Assembly: GCA_950295325.1 (NCBI GenBank)
Contig: OX485807.1
Span: forward strand, 37,166,440-37,230,439
Direction of reading: 5' to 3'
Origin: Polytrichum commune
Lineage: Eukaryota > Streptophyta > Polytrichopsida > Polytrichales > Polytrichaceae
Length of the DNA: 64,000 nt
Below, piece after piece: positions 1 through 10,741 of the stretch; position 1 is the first letter of the stretch, and the number at the start of each line of letters is the position of its first letter. The notes beneath the pieces were generated by a model. The model saw only the letters and a list, made by a program, of their open reading frames with translations, was not told the DNA's origin and ran no database searches. The position numbers and the translations under genes are program-made.

Positions 1-2
1 AC

Positions 3-785
3 ATGCCTACACACTTAGAAGACACATGCCTCATTCCACACCTTAAGAACGAAATCACTAACGAAATCACTATACACCCCAATCATATGTATACATTATG
101 TGGGGACTTTAACCGAGATATCGCACTTAGAGGCAGACAAAATAACAACATTAACACCCCTCCACAAGAAGAAGATTACCAATGGAAAATTTTCACCGCA
201 TCACTCAACCTAGAATATATCCCAACTAATACAAGCATCTCCAGACAAGGAGGCTATAATTATACATCAACAAGTCTAATAGATGGATTCTACATTCATT
301 CACCAGACAACAGCAAATTCATTTTTACCACAAACACAAACATAAATCTAAACTCAGACCATTATCCAGTTGTACTACATATCCCCCACAACACCCTTAT
401 AGCCAGATCCCCACCCCCCACAAACACGTCACCAACTAGAATACTAAACCCAATACCACCAGAAAACATCGAAAAATTCAACATAACATTCTTCGAAGAA
501 AACTCTGCACAAATAAAAGCCCTTACCACCCTACTCGAAAATCACCAACACTTAAGCCTGGATCAATGGGCAGAAGCCTGTATAACATTCGACCACATTA
601 TATACAAAATTTCAGAAATAATTGAAGAAACTTGTAAAGCAGACCCACTACCCAACCTTACGAACAGAACATCACAACAAGGTGGGTTTTTGCCACGTAA
701 ACTTGCGAGAAAATGGAAAAGACACCTCAACACATATCACCTCATCAGGAAAACCATATACATTGCACAACACGATCCACTCTAG
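3..785 (+). pseudogene. LINE APE-type endonuclease, C-terminal part
   Basis: This stretch of 260 residues contains the GDFN motif (about residues 35-38) and the closing SDHYPV motif (about residues 118-123), which are the catalytic Asn/Asp and Asp-His signatures of the exonuclease-endonuclease-phosphatase fold used by LINEs to nick target DNA. The N-terminal half with the catalytic Glu lies before the window. A TAG at 783 ends the open stretch, but the same frame continues as the region that links to the reverse transcriptase, so the TAG is a nonsense mutation rather than a natural end. Confidence 0.75.
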
Positions 786-2033
786 CAAGCACACCCCATC
801 CTAAACGATATACGAAACCACCAACACACAAATATCCCACACCCACCTGTTACAACGGCACCTCCTACTGAATGGATTGATACCATAGCAACCATCGCAA
901 AAAATGCAAATAAAGAAGCCAGGAAAATCACCACAAAATATACCAAAGACTGCATTCTAAAGGCCGTATCAAAATACCGTCAAATGTATGAAAAAAGCCC
1001 CAAAAAGATAAATTGAAAAGTCTTCAAGAACACTAAAACCTCACCCCTGGACTCCATTGATAGACAAAACAATATATTAACTAACCCAGAAGACATCGCA
1101 GCAGAAATATACACGCAACAATCCATCAGTAACCGTCCTACAGTTCCCACATGCCAATATCAAAATACACACCCACTACACTGTACATGTAGAGTCCGGC
1201 AATATCCATGGCATGACTTAGACGGATACATCATTGACAAACGAGGACAACCCCAAACCCCCCTACACACGTATTTTGACCAAGAAACATATGACTTTTG
1301 TCTTAAAAACCTAAGTAATAACAAAGTCCCAGGCCCAGACAAAATACCCAATTCAATTCTAAAAAACATGCCTCCACGCTTCCATAAATTACTCTTCTTA
1401 TTTTTTAAACATTGTTATAAACAAAAACAAATCCCTGCATCATGAAAAACCAATCTAACAGTTTTACTATACAAAAAAGATAACCCATCACAACTAACAA
1501 ACCATAAACTTATTGCACTAGCTAACACCTTATATAAATTCTACACGAGTACATTAACTTCTATCCTATCAGCGTATGGAGAAAAATACCAAATATTACA
1601 CGATAATCAAGAAGAGTTTAGAGCAGAGAGAAGCACTTCTAGACAAATCCAATTATTAATCGCAGCGCTTGAAGACGCAAGACTCACGAACCAAGATATA
1701 TATATCCTTTACATTAACTTCAAAAACGCCTTCGGCTTCATTGATCACGCCAGACTTTTAGCCATAATGAAAGATCTAGGATATCCCACTGACTCCATAA
1801 ATCTCATAGGAAACATATATTCACAATCCTCAACAATATTCACTAGTGAACACTTCGGTAAAATCTTACCAATCCCCATTCAAAGAGGTACAATACAAGG
1901 TGATACCCTTAGCCCATATCTATTTATCATATTCCTAGAACCCCTCCTCAGATGGCTACAACAAGGGAATAATGGATACACTTTTGGTACATCTAAAATT
2001 AAAATTCATCAGCAGCATATGCAGATGACCTAG
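786..2033 (+). pseudogene. LINE reverse transcriptase, fingers and palm, broken
   Basis: The frame continues from the endonuclease. It shows the LINE RT landmarks NKVPGPDKIPNSIL (about 1,320-1,365), a LYKK segment (about 1,470), FRAERSTSRQ (about 1,620), a motif A region INFKNAFGFIDH (about 1,710-1,745) and QGDTLSPYLF (about 1,900-1,925). TGA codons at 1,014 and 1,443 interrupt it, probably former tryptophans. Motif A has Asn where the catalytic Asp is expected, so polymerase activity is lost even apart from the stops. A one-base frameshift just before 2,015 separates this part from the YADD box. Confidence 0.8.
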
Positions 2034-3754
2034 TAGCAATCGCCAATAAACTAGAGACACTACAAACACAACTCAACAAACTAGACAAATTCTGCGAATG
2101 GGCAGGAATGGATCTTGGAATACCCAAGTGCGCAATAACTGGATGCCCAAACAAATCCAAACTTCACCCCACAACCTTCAAAGCCCTAATCCAATCTACC
2201 AATATCAACTACAGAAACCAACCTATACCAGTCTTAAACCAACATGAACCATACACGTATTTAGGAATAAACCTTGCGCCATCACTTAAATGGAAAACAC
2301 AAATAAATACCACTACAGCTAAAGTAATAAAACAGTGTCAAGCCCTTGTAACATGCCCAGCTACTATGAAACAAAAAATAAACATGGCAGATACAGTCAT
2401 ACGTGCTGGAATAGCATACAGCTTCTACGCAGTGCCATACTCCATACCAGCTATCAAAAAACTCGATAAAAAAATCATAGCACTTCACAAAACGATATGC
2501 GGAATACCCAAATGCACATCTAACATCGCTACACAACTCCCACACAATCTATTCGGAATCGAAGCATTCTCACTACAAAATGCCTATTTAAGATGCATTG
2601 GAGAACAACTACAAAACGCCCTCAATGATAAAGGTAGAATTGGGAAAATATATGTTGGTCTACTTCAATTCATACTCGCCAAATATGGGGGCTTTAAGGA
2701 AATTACCCGCATTAAATACCACCATTGTGTTAGATCACCCATCACTAGAACATTATTTTTGCTCAAACATAAAGCCGGAGTCCACCTAAAAAGTACAATA
2801 AACAATTTCCTACTAACCCCATCCCCACTTGAAACTGCATGGATGCAGGAAGCACAAATGCTTCATGGCCTAAATCCCAACACCTCACTTAAATTACTAC
2901 ACAAACTACTAGTACATAATATAATCACACTAGACCAAATTACCATGCCTAATGGTACCACTCTAATGAACCCGGACGAATTCAAAATCTACCACTCCAC
3001 TCCTTCTAAACTTATCAAAAGCGCACTTAACATAGCTAATCAATTATTTTGCCACCCCCCTTGTAATCAATGCCCCCTACCATACCAACAACACCATCCA
3101 CCAAGATCCCTAAAAAATAAATATATAATAAGACACCACAATATCCTACCACACCCACCAACCGCCCCCGTACACCCCCCTAACCTCCCCATCCCCCCTC
3201 TACCCCCTCCTCCCAACAACATGCTTAAAGACCCCCGACAATTCCCCATACACAAAATAATCGATCATAAACAAAAACAATCCAATGACCATAACGGAAT
3301 AAAAAGAACAGTCACGTCGTACTTATGTCAATGGACTACAACAAATAACAACACATATAACAAATGGCGAACTCAAATGGACCTATACCCCTACTATGAA
3401 GCCAACACATGTAATCACAACACAGACCTACTTATCCATTACTACAAAGAAAGACAACACAAACATTTTTCAAACATAATTAATGCCTACTTCTCCACAG
3501 AACAACATAGAGACACAAGATACGTCACACCAACCACAATAATTCCACTAGCACATATCTCTATTAATGAATGCAACCCAGAAAACGACATCGAAACAAA
3601 CTCTGATACCATCGAAACACAATTCGATGTCGCTCACATATACGAAGACAATGGCCGACACCTCATTACCATCCCGAAAGCTAGACTAACATGGCTATGG
3701 AAACAATACCAATTAGCAAAAAACAACACACACGGTCTAGAACCATCTACCTAA
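2015..3754 (+). pseudogene. LINE reverse transcriptase, YADD box, thumb and linker
   Basis: After the frameshift the frame opens with AYADDLVAI (2,015-2,041), the catalytic double-Asp box of reverse transcriptases, and runs on through a typical LINE thumb region with the segment YTYLGINLAP (about 2,250-2,280) and a following cysteine-containing stretch (ICGIPKC, about 2,495). The rest to the TAA at 3,752 is a poorly conserved, Asn/Thr/Pro-rich connector. The TAA is in the same frame as the following RNase H part and is best read as a nonsense mutation. Confidence 0.78.
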
Positions 3755-4264
3755 TCGTTCGAAACTGAAATTGTTTGGTTATACCAAAGGTACAAATACC
3801 GTATTCCAAAAAATGACCCATTCAAACGAGCCCAATATACAATACCAACCCAAATATTAGATCTCCTGATTACAACATTCAATATTAACCACTCATATTT
3901 TTCATCCCCAGTTACATGTCCCACATAATTCACCCAATTCTACTCACCATTCTCGCGAGACATAATATTTGGATCCCTAGGTAAAGCGTTTGACCATAAA
4001 TGGCAAGGAATCGGTTACACACACCCTCATAATACAACAGACCTACAACAAGCTATTCACTGGGCGCGCATAGCGGCCCAAAATGATCCATATACAATCA
4101 CTATACTTATATCTCTAGATACTAATTGGTACCAAAACTCCAACCCACACACAGGCCCATTTCCAGACACACACGTCATTGCCCATTTCACCGCTGATAC
4201 GATCACGTATGAGGAACCCACAATACCCCCCGAGCTCAATATCACAAGAAAAGAACCATCTACC
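3755..4264 (+). pseudogene. LINE inter-domain region between RT and RNase H
   Basis: The frame continues past the TAA at 3,752, with one more TAA at 3,926. The stretch after it holds FGSLGKAF, an HPHN tetrapeptide, an AIHWARIAAQ helix and ITILISLDTNWYQ, then a strand-rich tail. The order of FGSLG, a proline motif, a helix and a hydrophobic strand ending in W is faintly reminiscent of PCIF1-type N6-adenosine methyltransferases, with HPHN where a catalytic NPPF would stand. That resemblance is a weak inference; no function is assigned. Confidence 0.4.
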
Positions 4265-5260
4265 ATGCAAATATTTTGTATCCATCACCAAAACAATAAC
4301 ATAGGCACCTACGAACAAATGAAATTAATAAAAGACACAGCAAATAACCTCCAAATACTACAAAGTCACACACAAACTGCACCACCCACCCCTCCAAACA
4401 TCACTGTTAACCCTAGTAAAAAATGGGCCACATCAAACTACCCAAATACAATCCTACACAATAATACCCCTACCCCACAACTTCCAGACTACCAAACTAA
4501 CTTACCGCTAAAATTCCACCCCCAATTTAGCTACTACACAGACGGATCCTTTATAAAACCCAAAGAAATTGCCCCTGGGGTATGGAGAAGAGAAAGAGCT
4601 GGATACGGTATCTATAGCCCCAAAGGCTTAAATATCGCCAAAAGACTCCATGGGCATCAAAACATACTACGTGCAGAAATGATGGCTATACACAAAACAC
4701 TAAGAATCATCAATACAAAATTCCCTAATGAACCCGCATTCATATTCACAGACAGTCTAAACGTATTATACCTACTCAACACACAAATTAAACACCCCAC
4801 TCTCCATAATAGTCACCCCGACCAAACCACACTCAACTCCATGGTAAAAATCCTCCAAGACCGTACACAGCCAATCACACTATACAAAGTCAGAGCACAC
4901 GTCAACATTGACGGTAATGAAAAAGTGGATAAACTAGCAAAAGACAGGTTAGAATTAGAACACAGAATTGCCATCCACCCATACGAACATGCCCACGCCA
5001 TCCCGTACTATTACCAAAAGGACGTCTGGGCCTCGATGGCAGACGTCCCAGACAAAGGCCCAGTAAGATTCTTAGAAAAACAAATAAAAAAATATGATAG
5101 GGAAACCAATATAGCAATCATGGCCACACAAACCCCCAACACGTGTAAATGGACAGAAAATATAGACATTGACAAAGAACTGTCCAACGAATTCTGGACA
5201 AATCCCTTAATCACAGACAAACAAAAATCACGCCTTATTAAATTCCGCACAGGAACATAG
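4265..5260 (+). pseudogene. LINE RNase H domain
   Basis: A 331-residue open stretch contains a complete type I RNase H signature: YTDGSF with the first Asp (about 4,534), ILRAEMMAI with the Glu (about 4,667), IFTDSLNVLY with the second Asp (about 4,743) and a final VRAHVNIDGNEKVDKLA with His, Asn and Asp (about 4,890-4,940). The domain would remove the RNA strand after first-strand synthesis. All catalytic residues look intact. The TAG at 5,258 is in frame with the following zinc-knuckle part and probably replaces a tryptophan codon. Confidence 0.82.
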
Positions 5261-5263
5261 TAC

Positions 5264-5995
5264 ATGGATAATGCTAGAAAACAAATGTTCTTCGGTTACC
5301 AGAGGTACCCCTCTATCACATGCCCTATATGCAACTCAAACGATCCAGACACTTGGCTACATGTTCTACTGAAATGCAACCAACAACATATACACTCACT
5401 ACGAATTAAAAGACATAACAAAGCAGTCGGAGAAATTAGGAAGCTTCTAATCTCGTCCGAAAAATCCCGATGTTTTACTCTCATGAATGCCGGTACCTTC
5501 AATAATAACCCCCAAGAAAATACAGTCCCCAATTGGCTACTCCCCTACACATGTAACACACAAAGATGTCATTGCAACGCAAGATTTCGACCTGATATAC
5601 TTTGCGTTAAAGGATTACCATATCAAAATGACCCTCCCATTGACATTGACCCTAACCTCACCATACAATTTATTGAATTCACATATTGTAATGACAGATT
5701 TTCCCCAGAAACAATAGAAGCAAAAAACAACAAATACAAACCTTTGATTGATAGTATCGCTTCCAGAGGATGGAAAATCGAACCACTTATTGTCATCACA
5801 GCTGGGGCCCGAGCTACGGCCCACATCCCATCTATGAAAATACTAGAAGAAAATCTCAAAATACCCCTGGTTACCATCAAAAATACCTTTAAAAACATTA
5901 ATACCATTGCAATACAATATGCCATGTCCATCCTCCTCCATAAGAGGAGAATTGAAAACCACCAACCGCTCCCCCAAAACTTAGACCCTCCATAA
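5264..5995 (+). pseudogene. LINE C-terminal CCHC knuckle and restriction-like endonuclease
   Basis: The C-terminal 243 residues start with a zinc knuckle, CPIC...H....C (C-x2-C-x9-H-x4-C), followed by an IKRHN segment. Such a CCHC and RHN pair precedes the restriction-like endonuclease (RLE) of R2-type LINEs. Downstream come RPDILCV (about 5,590), IQFIEFTYCND (about 5,665), a KNNKYKPL segment (about 5,725) and GWKIEPLIVI (about 5,770), fitting the PD...E.T...KY pattern of the PD-(D/E)XK fold. With the APE domain at the other end, the element encoded two different endonucleases. The TAA at 5,993 is the natural end. Confidence 0.75.
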
Positions 5996-6000
5996 AACCC

Positions 6001-6295
6001 AAAAAACTTATATAATATTTAGTATCTATTTACAGCTCAGAATGAGGGATTGATGCCGGTTGGTTGGTACAAATTTCCTGCCTTTTACTCACTTGCAGCA
6101 CCAAGTCACACGTTACATTTTAGACGATCATACGGACTCGACTGAAATCGAACCCGGAACGTCTTAACTCAAACATCCTCCCACAACCAACCGAGGAATC
6201 ATGACTTGGCGTTCACTCTCATAACAAAAACACTAATTATACCTAAAAGGCATGCACCGCCGTGGGCCATGATCGGCCCACGTTATTTGTTTCTC
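6001..6295. other. Probable LINE 3' tail and spacer
   Basis: No coding sequence is seen. A box-B-like stretch on the minus strand around 6,138-6,158 (complement of GGGTTCGATTTC) suggests either a tRNA-derived repeat or a tRNA-like feature in the LINE tail. A short perfect inverted pair, GTGGGCC and GGCCCAC, lies at about 6,260-6,285. Confidence 0.35.
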
Positions 6296-6456
6296 GGTTA
6301 CTATAGTGTCCATCCTCGAAAGAGGAGAGTAGTTTTGTCCCAGCTTCCCCATGTCCTGTGGGCATCGGGTTGTTGGCATTACGAACGGACACTCTATTCA
6401 CGCCGGCCCCTAAAGGGACCGGAGTTTCTATCTATCTATCTATCTATCTATCTATT
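6296..6456 (+). mobile_element. SINE family 1, 5'-truncated copy with TATC tail
   Basis: This segment matches the 3' half of the full SINE at 62,339-62,713 nearly base for base, including the parts CCATCCTCGAAAG, CATTACGAACGGACAC and ACCGGAGTTTCTATC, and it ends in the same (CTAT)n tail. The tRNA-like head is missing, as in 5'-truncated insertions. Confidence 0.7.
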
Positions 6457-6635
6457 TGTAAACTAGAGTACCTTTACAGGCTAGGCACTTTGCTTCCCGA
6501 CATTGAATAAATATTTCCATGTCACATCACAAAAATCATATGTGTCGACCAACCAACCAATGTGTGACATGTGGCACCCTCATTCAAGAATACAAGTATT
6601 TAGTGTTGAAGCTGACAAAGCATTACACTGTGTAA

Positions 6636-7134
6636 GGGCCACTTCACACACGAGACTGAGAGCCCGTGACCATTACACTTCAAGCACTCTCATTGGTGGA
6701 CAAGGCAGAGCCGGTCCAAGTCCGCTTCACACTACGCTTGAGGGACCAACGGAGTATGTGAATGCAAGATGGACGTAAAGTCTACGTGGATTCCTACATG
6801 GCATCGAATGGATCATGTTTCATGGTCACTTGGACTATGCTCAAAAATCACCTCTTGGAGGTAGGCCTAACACAAAACCAGGAGACCATGGCACTCCAAA
6901 CGTTTATAACTGTTGATTTATTCTATTTTATCACGTTGGAGGATCTGCATGAATAAAAAGTCATTGAAATAGCATTTGGTTGAGGGCCCGATCACATATC
7001 GCTTCACACTACACTTGAGGATCCGTGACCACATTATATGATTTGGGAGGTGTCTCGGGACGGCCTTCGGACACTTTCTTTTGGGCTCTCACAATTTCAT
7101 GGTCACGGCTCTTGGCTTGTGTGTGAAGTGGTCC
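6636..7134 (+). mobile_element. Non-autonomous TIR element, family T1 copy 1
   Basis: The ends are inverted copies of about 35 bp: the left begins GGGCCACTTCACACACGAG and the right is the complement of GGACCACTTCACACACAAG. Related copies lie at 49,400-49,897 and 55,291-55,880. The left flank is TAA and the right TCA, an imperfect three-base duplication. It has no coding capacity of its own. The terminal GGGCC and a TAA target as in copy 3 suggest PIF/Harbinger ancestry. Confidence 0.7.
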
Positions 7135-10100
7135 TCAATAGGTGGTGCATCAAGTAAACGAGTTTTTCTTGGAATTCTCAATGAACTTTTTAATGGTTGG
7201 GTTTTGTCATTTTTGTTTCATAATTAGGAAGGAACGTATTACACTAAAATTTGTGTTTGATGTCATATGGTATTTTATGTCATTGTAGTAACTTATCCGA
7301 TGACATTTTTTATAAGTAATTTTTTAAATAATGTCATCCCAATTTACTTTTGGTTCATCCAAATGCCAATTATTCAAACAAAGTCTGCACCTCAATATAC
7401 CTATGTGATGAGATTTTGTCATGTATGCTTAAAAATATGGATGAAAACCCACTTCGTAAGTGACCATAATTGCAACATTGAAAATCTATAATACCCAAAA
7501 AAAAATTACAAGGAAAAAAAATTTATGTTAAATTTTGCAATTAGTGTAGTTGACGTTACGCGGGCGGTCTACAATTAATATTGAGCCAAACAAATAGAAT
7601 TGGTGACACTAAATGCAACATTTAGTGTAGTGTTGACCGGTTACACATGTTGTGGTTGGTTATCAATCGAGTTATCATTTATCACATGATTATGGACTAT
7701 AGATATTTGCATGTCTGAAGAAGCTAAACAATTGACCATAATTGGCATCGCCACATAGAAATTTCCAAGTAGAACTTACTTTTGGTAACCTTCTACTTTT
7801 GAAGATGCAAAAGTCATTAATAAATACCTCTAATCATAAAAGTGAAATAATGTTTACAATGATATCACTAAAGGCACTTTACTAAGATAATACTTCAAGA
7901 GATTAATTTTTAATCTATGACTAAGAGTCAATTTTAGAAAAATAAGAGAATGTTGAGGGCAATTTGTGGTTGATGTTCGAGATAGGGGATTATGAGGGAA
8001 CCACCAACTATTGGTCTTATAATATATTCACAATCAAAATTATGAAAATAATGCTTGCCTAACATCATTAATGACTTGAAATTATTGACTTGTCACAAGA
8101 ATGAAGAAATGATACAAGAATTCAATACAATGGGGACCAAATATATTATTGCATATAGAAAGGGAAACTAACACTAGCGCAATTGCTCGACTTTCAGGTT
8201 TCCGATCCTCATGACAATGTGTGTATTATATTGATCAAAATTAAGTAAAATGTATATTTGCCTAAATTAAGTTAGTGTGGTTCTAGTTGGCAAATTTAGT
8301 TGAGTACACACTTGACGTGTAAGTTTACAATGTCAAAACAAAGTATCCAAAACACCATATGGGGGAGGAGGGGCTCCTCGGTCCTTTAAACCTAAGCAAG
8401 CCTAAGAGGCCCAATCGGGGCCTCTCCATGCACAAGAAAGCATCCTTGAACTACATAGTTTCAAGCTAAGCCAATTGTGTCAAAATAGAACTATCCAAAA
8501 TTACCGCACTCTTTCAGTGTACTTTCCAAATCAATTGAACACATTTATTTTACTATAAATTTGGGTTATAGTACACATTTTGGATGTCCTTGGATGCAAG
8601 TCACACTTAATACGACACTCGATAATACAACAACCTCGATATAAGGACATAAAATTTGTAAACAAAATTTCTAGTTAAATCTACCTCTACAATGTGACTA
8701 TGACATTGTTAATACAACACTCATGGACCCCAAAAAATGTCCTATTATAGGATAATAAAAGCTATCTGGTGGGTCCCATACATGTATAAGTACATAGTTA
8801 ATATTAAATTTATGTAACTTTCACATCTCAAATGTGGGTAAAAGATATTTTGATGTAAAGTGATATAAAAACATGGGAATTGAGGGAACTAGGATCTCTA
8901 TCTCCAAAACTTTGAATAGAAGCTCATTAGCTTATGTTTTTTTTGCAGCAGATTTTCACCTAAACCCTAAACCAAGGTGCACAATTTGTTTTCAATTGTA
9001 TTTATACCTCCTAATTGCACAAGTGCACTCCATCCAAAAGTATTGGATTTTTGAAGGGCCTTTAAAAGGGCCCAAATGTAAGAAAAAAATCCATTCAAAT
9101 ATAGAATCATGGAAAATATTTTTTTGGATTTTTGGTCAGCCTTTTGTCCGTTTCCGAAAAACCGTTGTTTGCATTACATTTGGTTCATGCAAGGGAAATA
9201 GAGGAGGTCACTCAAGCTACCTATGAATCTTGGGATGAACATTAGCAAATCGTCCGTAAGTTTATAAGTTATTCTTATCCACCAACAATGATTTAGGTGT
9301 GGTCAAACAAAAAAATGTTTTGTTTGTAGCAGGATTATCATAGGGTAAGTGCATGGCAACATCACATTGACCATCTTTATTGCTACATCTCCTCCCAAAT
9401 CTGGAAGTGGAGCACACATTATCTCCTTGGATGATCATGACGCACCCATTCAGAAGGTTGTAAAGCAATCTTGCATTACGAAATAGATTGGAATAATTAT
9501 ATGTTTGCGGATACATTTATTGCATCACATGTTTGTTTTACTATTCAACCACCTCATTGTTGAGTTTGTTCTTTGCAAAGAAGTGACAGTTGCTATGCCA
9601 CCCCCTAGCTTATTGATTCTTCCCATATGCAGAGAGTCGCAAAGGTTCTAGGACCCACCTCAACGCTTATCCCTTACCGTGGTTCTAAATGGATCAGTTG
9701 CCACCCATTCGTAAATGATTAGGCAAAGGAGCTTAATGGAGTGGATAGTGATACTTAGGCTTAGAAGGGAATGGAAAATGATACGAGTAGTTATGCATGA
9801 CTCTACCTAGAGTACATCAAAAGTGTGTTTTATTGGTTTTGTATGAAATGATTTTGATGTTGATTTACATTATCACAATTAGTTGACATAGCTTTATGTG
9901 AACAAACTCCTCTTGTTCTTCTATCTATGCCAAGAAACTTATAATGGTTTCTTATGCATTGTATCCATCATTTCATTGCATTAACCTAGATGTGCTAGCA
10001 TTTCTTCCGTTTTCTTCAATGTTGAGTATGACAATAATATTATGGTTCAATATAAATCCTCAAATCAACCTCATGTTTGTCAATATTCAATGTAGAGTAA

Positions 10101-10205
10101 AAAAAATCTTTCGGCTAATTGCACTTTGTTTGCATATTATTGAACAAACTTGGTATTCTTTATGCCAAGATACTATGGGTACATGACACTAGTGGGTGCA
10201 TTTCC
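7135..10205. other. AT-rich intergenic DNA without recognisable genes
   Basis: Only short, unconvincing open frames are present. About 7,430-7,640 is a diverged copy of 29,280-29,460 (shared parts include AATCTATAAT, a poly-A run and GGTGACACTAAATG). Around 8,600-8,670 there are CTCGATAAT/CTCGATATAAG motifs that recur near 47.4 and 48.45 kb. I see no conserved protein domain or RNA gene. Confidence 0.6.
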
Positions 10206-10270
10206 ATATAACACTATATTCGTTAAATTGAGACTTTCTCTAGTCTCAAATTAATATATGGATCAAACAA
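10206..10270 (+). repeat. Left terminal inverted repeat and conserved subterminal
   Basis: The first 32 bases pair perfectly with 26,312-26,343. The following bases to 10,270 are shared with the internal copy at 15,703-15,764 (61 of 62 identical over the common part). A small hairpin, GAGAC-8 nt-GTCTC, sits just inside the repeat. Confidence 0.85.
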
Positions 10271-10741
10271 CATTCCGTGTTCCGAAACTATATTGAGAAC
10301 GATCTCAAATATATTATATGTTCTAATATCCCAAATCTATTATGTGTGGACATAAGCACATGTGGTAGAGCACTCAACACCAACTTCATCTACAAAAACA
10401 CTTTGGGTAGAGCACTCCAAACTAGTTTCACCCAAGAAACATATAAAATGATTTCTATTATTAGCATGGTCAATAAAATATAGACATTGCAACATACAAA
10501 GTGCATGCAATAAATGCATTTTTCTTCAATGGAAAATTTAGTCCCAAACTTAATAAAAAAAATGAACTTCACAACTGTATTGAAATATAGTAAATGGATA
10601 TTCATCCAACCCCAAACAATATAGCATTCGCAAGTTCTACCCAAACTTTGCCCCAAGTTTGAGGAGCACACATATGAGTAATATATATTCGTCGAATTAC
10701 AGTTTACACTATAATCATGCTAACACAATCCTACCAACTTC

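Larger units (their letters stand above)
1..6000 (+). mobile_element. Decayed LINE retrotransposon (Dualen/RandI-like), 5' end outside window
   Basis: One long reading frame can be followed from base 3 to 5995: frame of base 3 up to about 2,010, then a one-base shift, then the frame of base 2,015 to the end. In-frame stops interrupt it at 783, 1,014, 1,443, 3,752, 3,926 and 5,258. Domains in order are the C-terminal half of an APE endonuclease, reverse transcriptase, a linker, RNase H, a CCHC knuckle and a restriction-like endonuclease. This single-ORF layout with two endonucleases matches the Dualen/RandI group first described in Chlamydomonas. The stops are compatible with C-to-T or G-to-A changes, as expected after cytosine methylation. 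The 3' end is not defined; about 200 bp of untranslated tail may follow. Confidence 0.85.

Noticed and set aside
8600-8670. Pogo/Tigger-like terminal sequence from CTCGATAAT motifs
   Set aside because: The motifs recur near 47.4 and 48.45 kb, but no paired ends or TA duplications could be defined.
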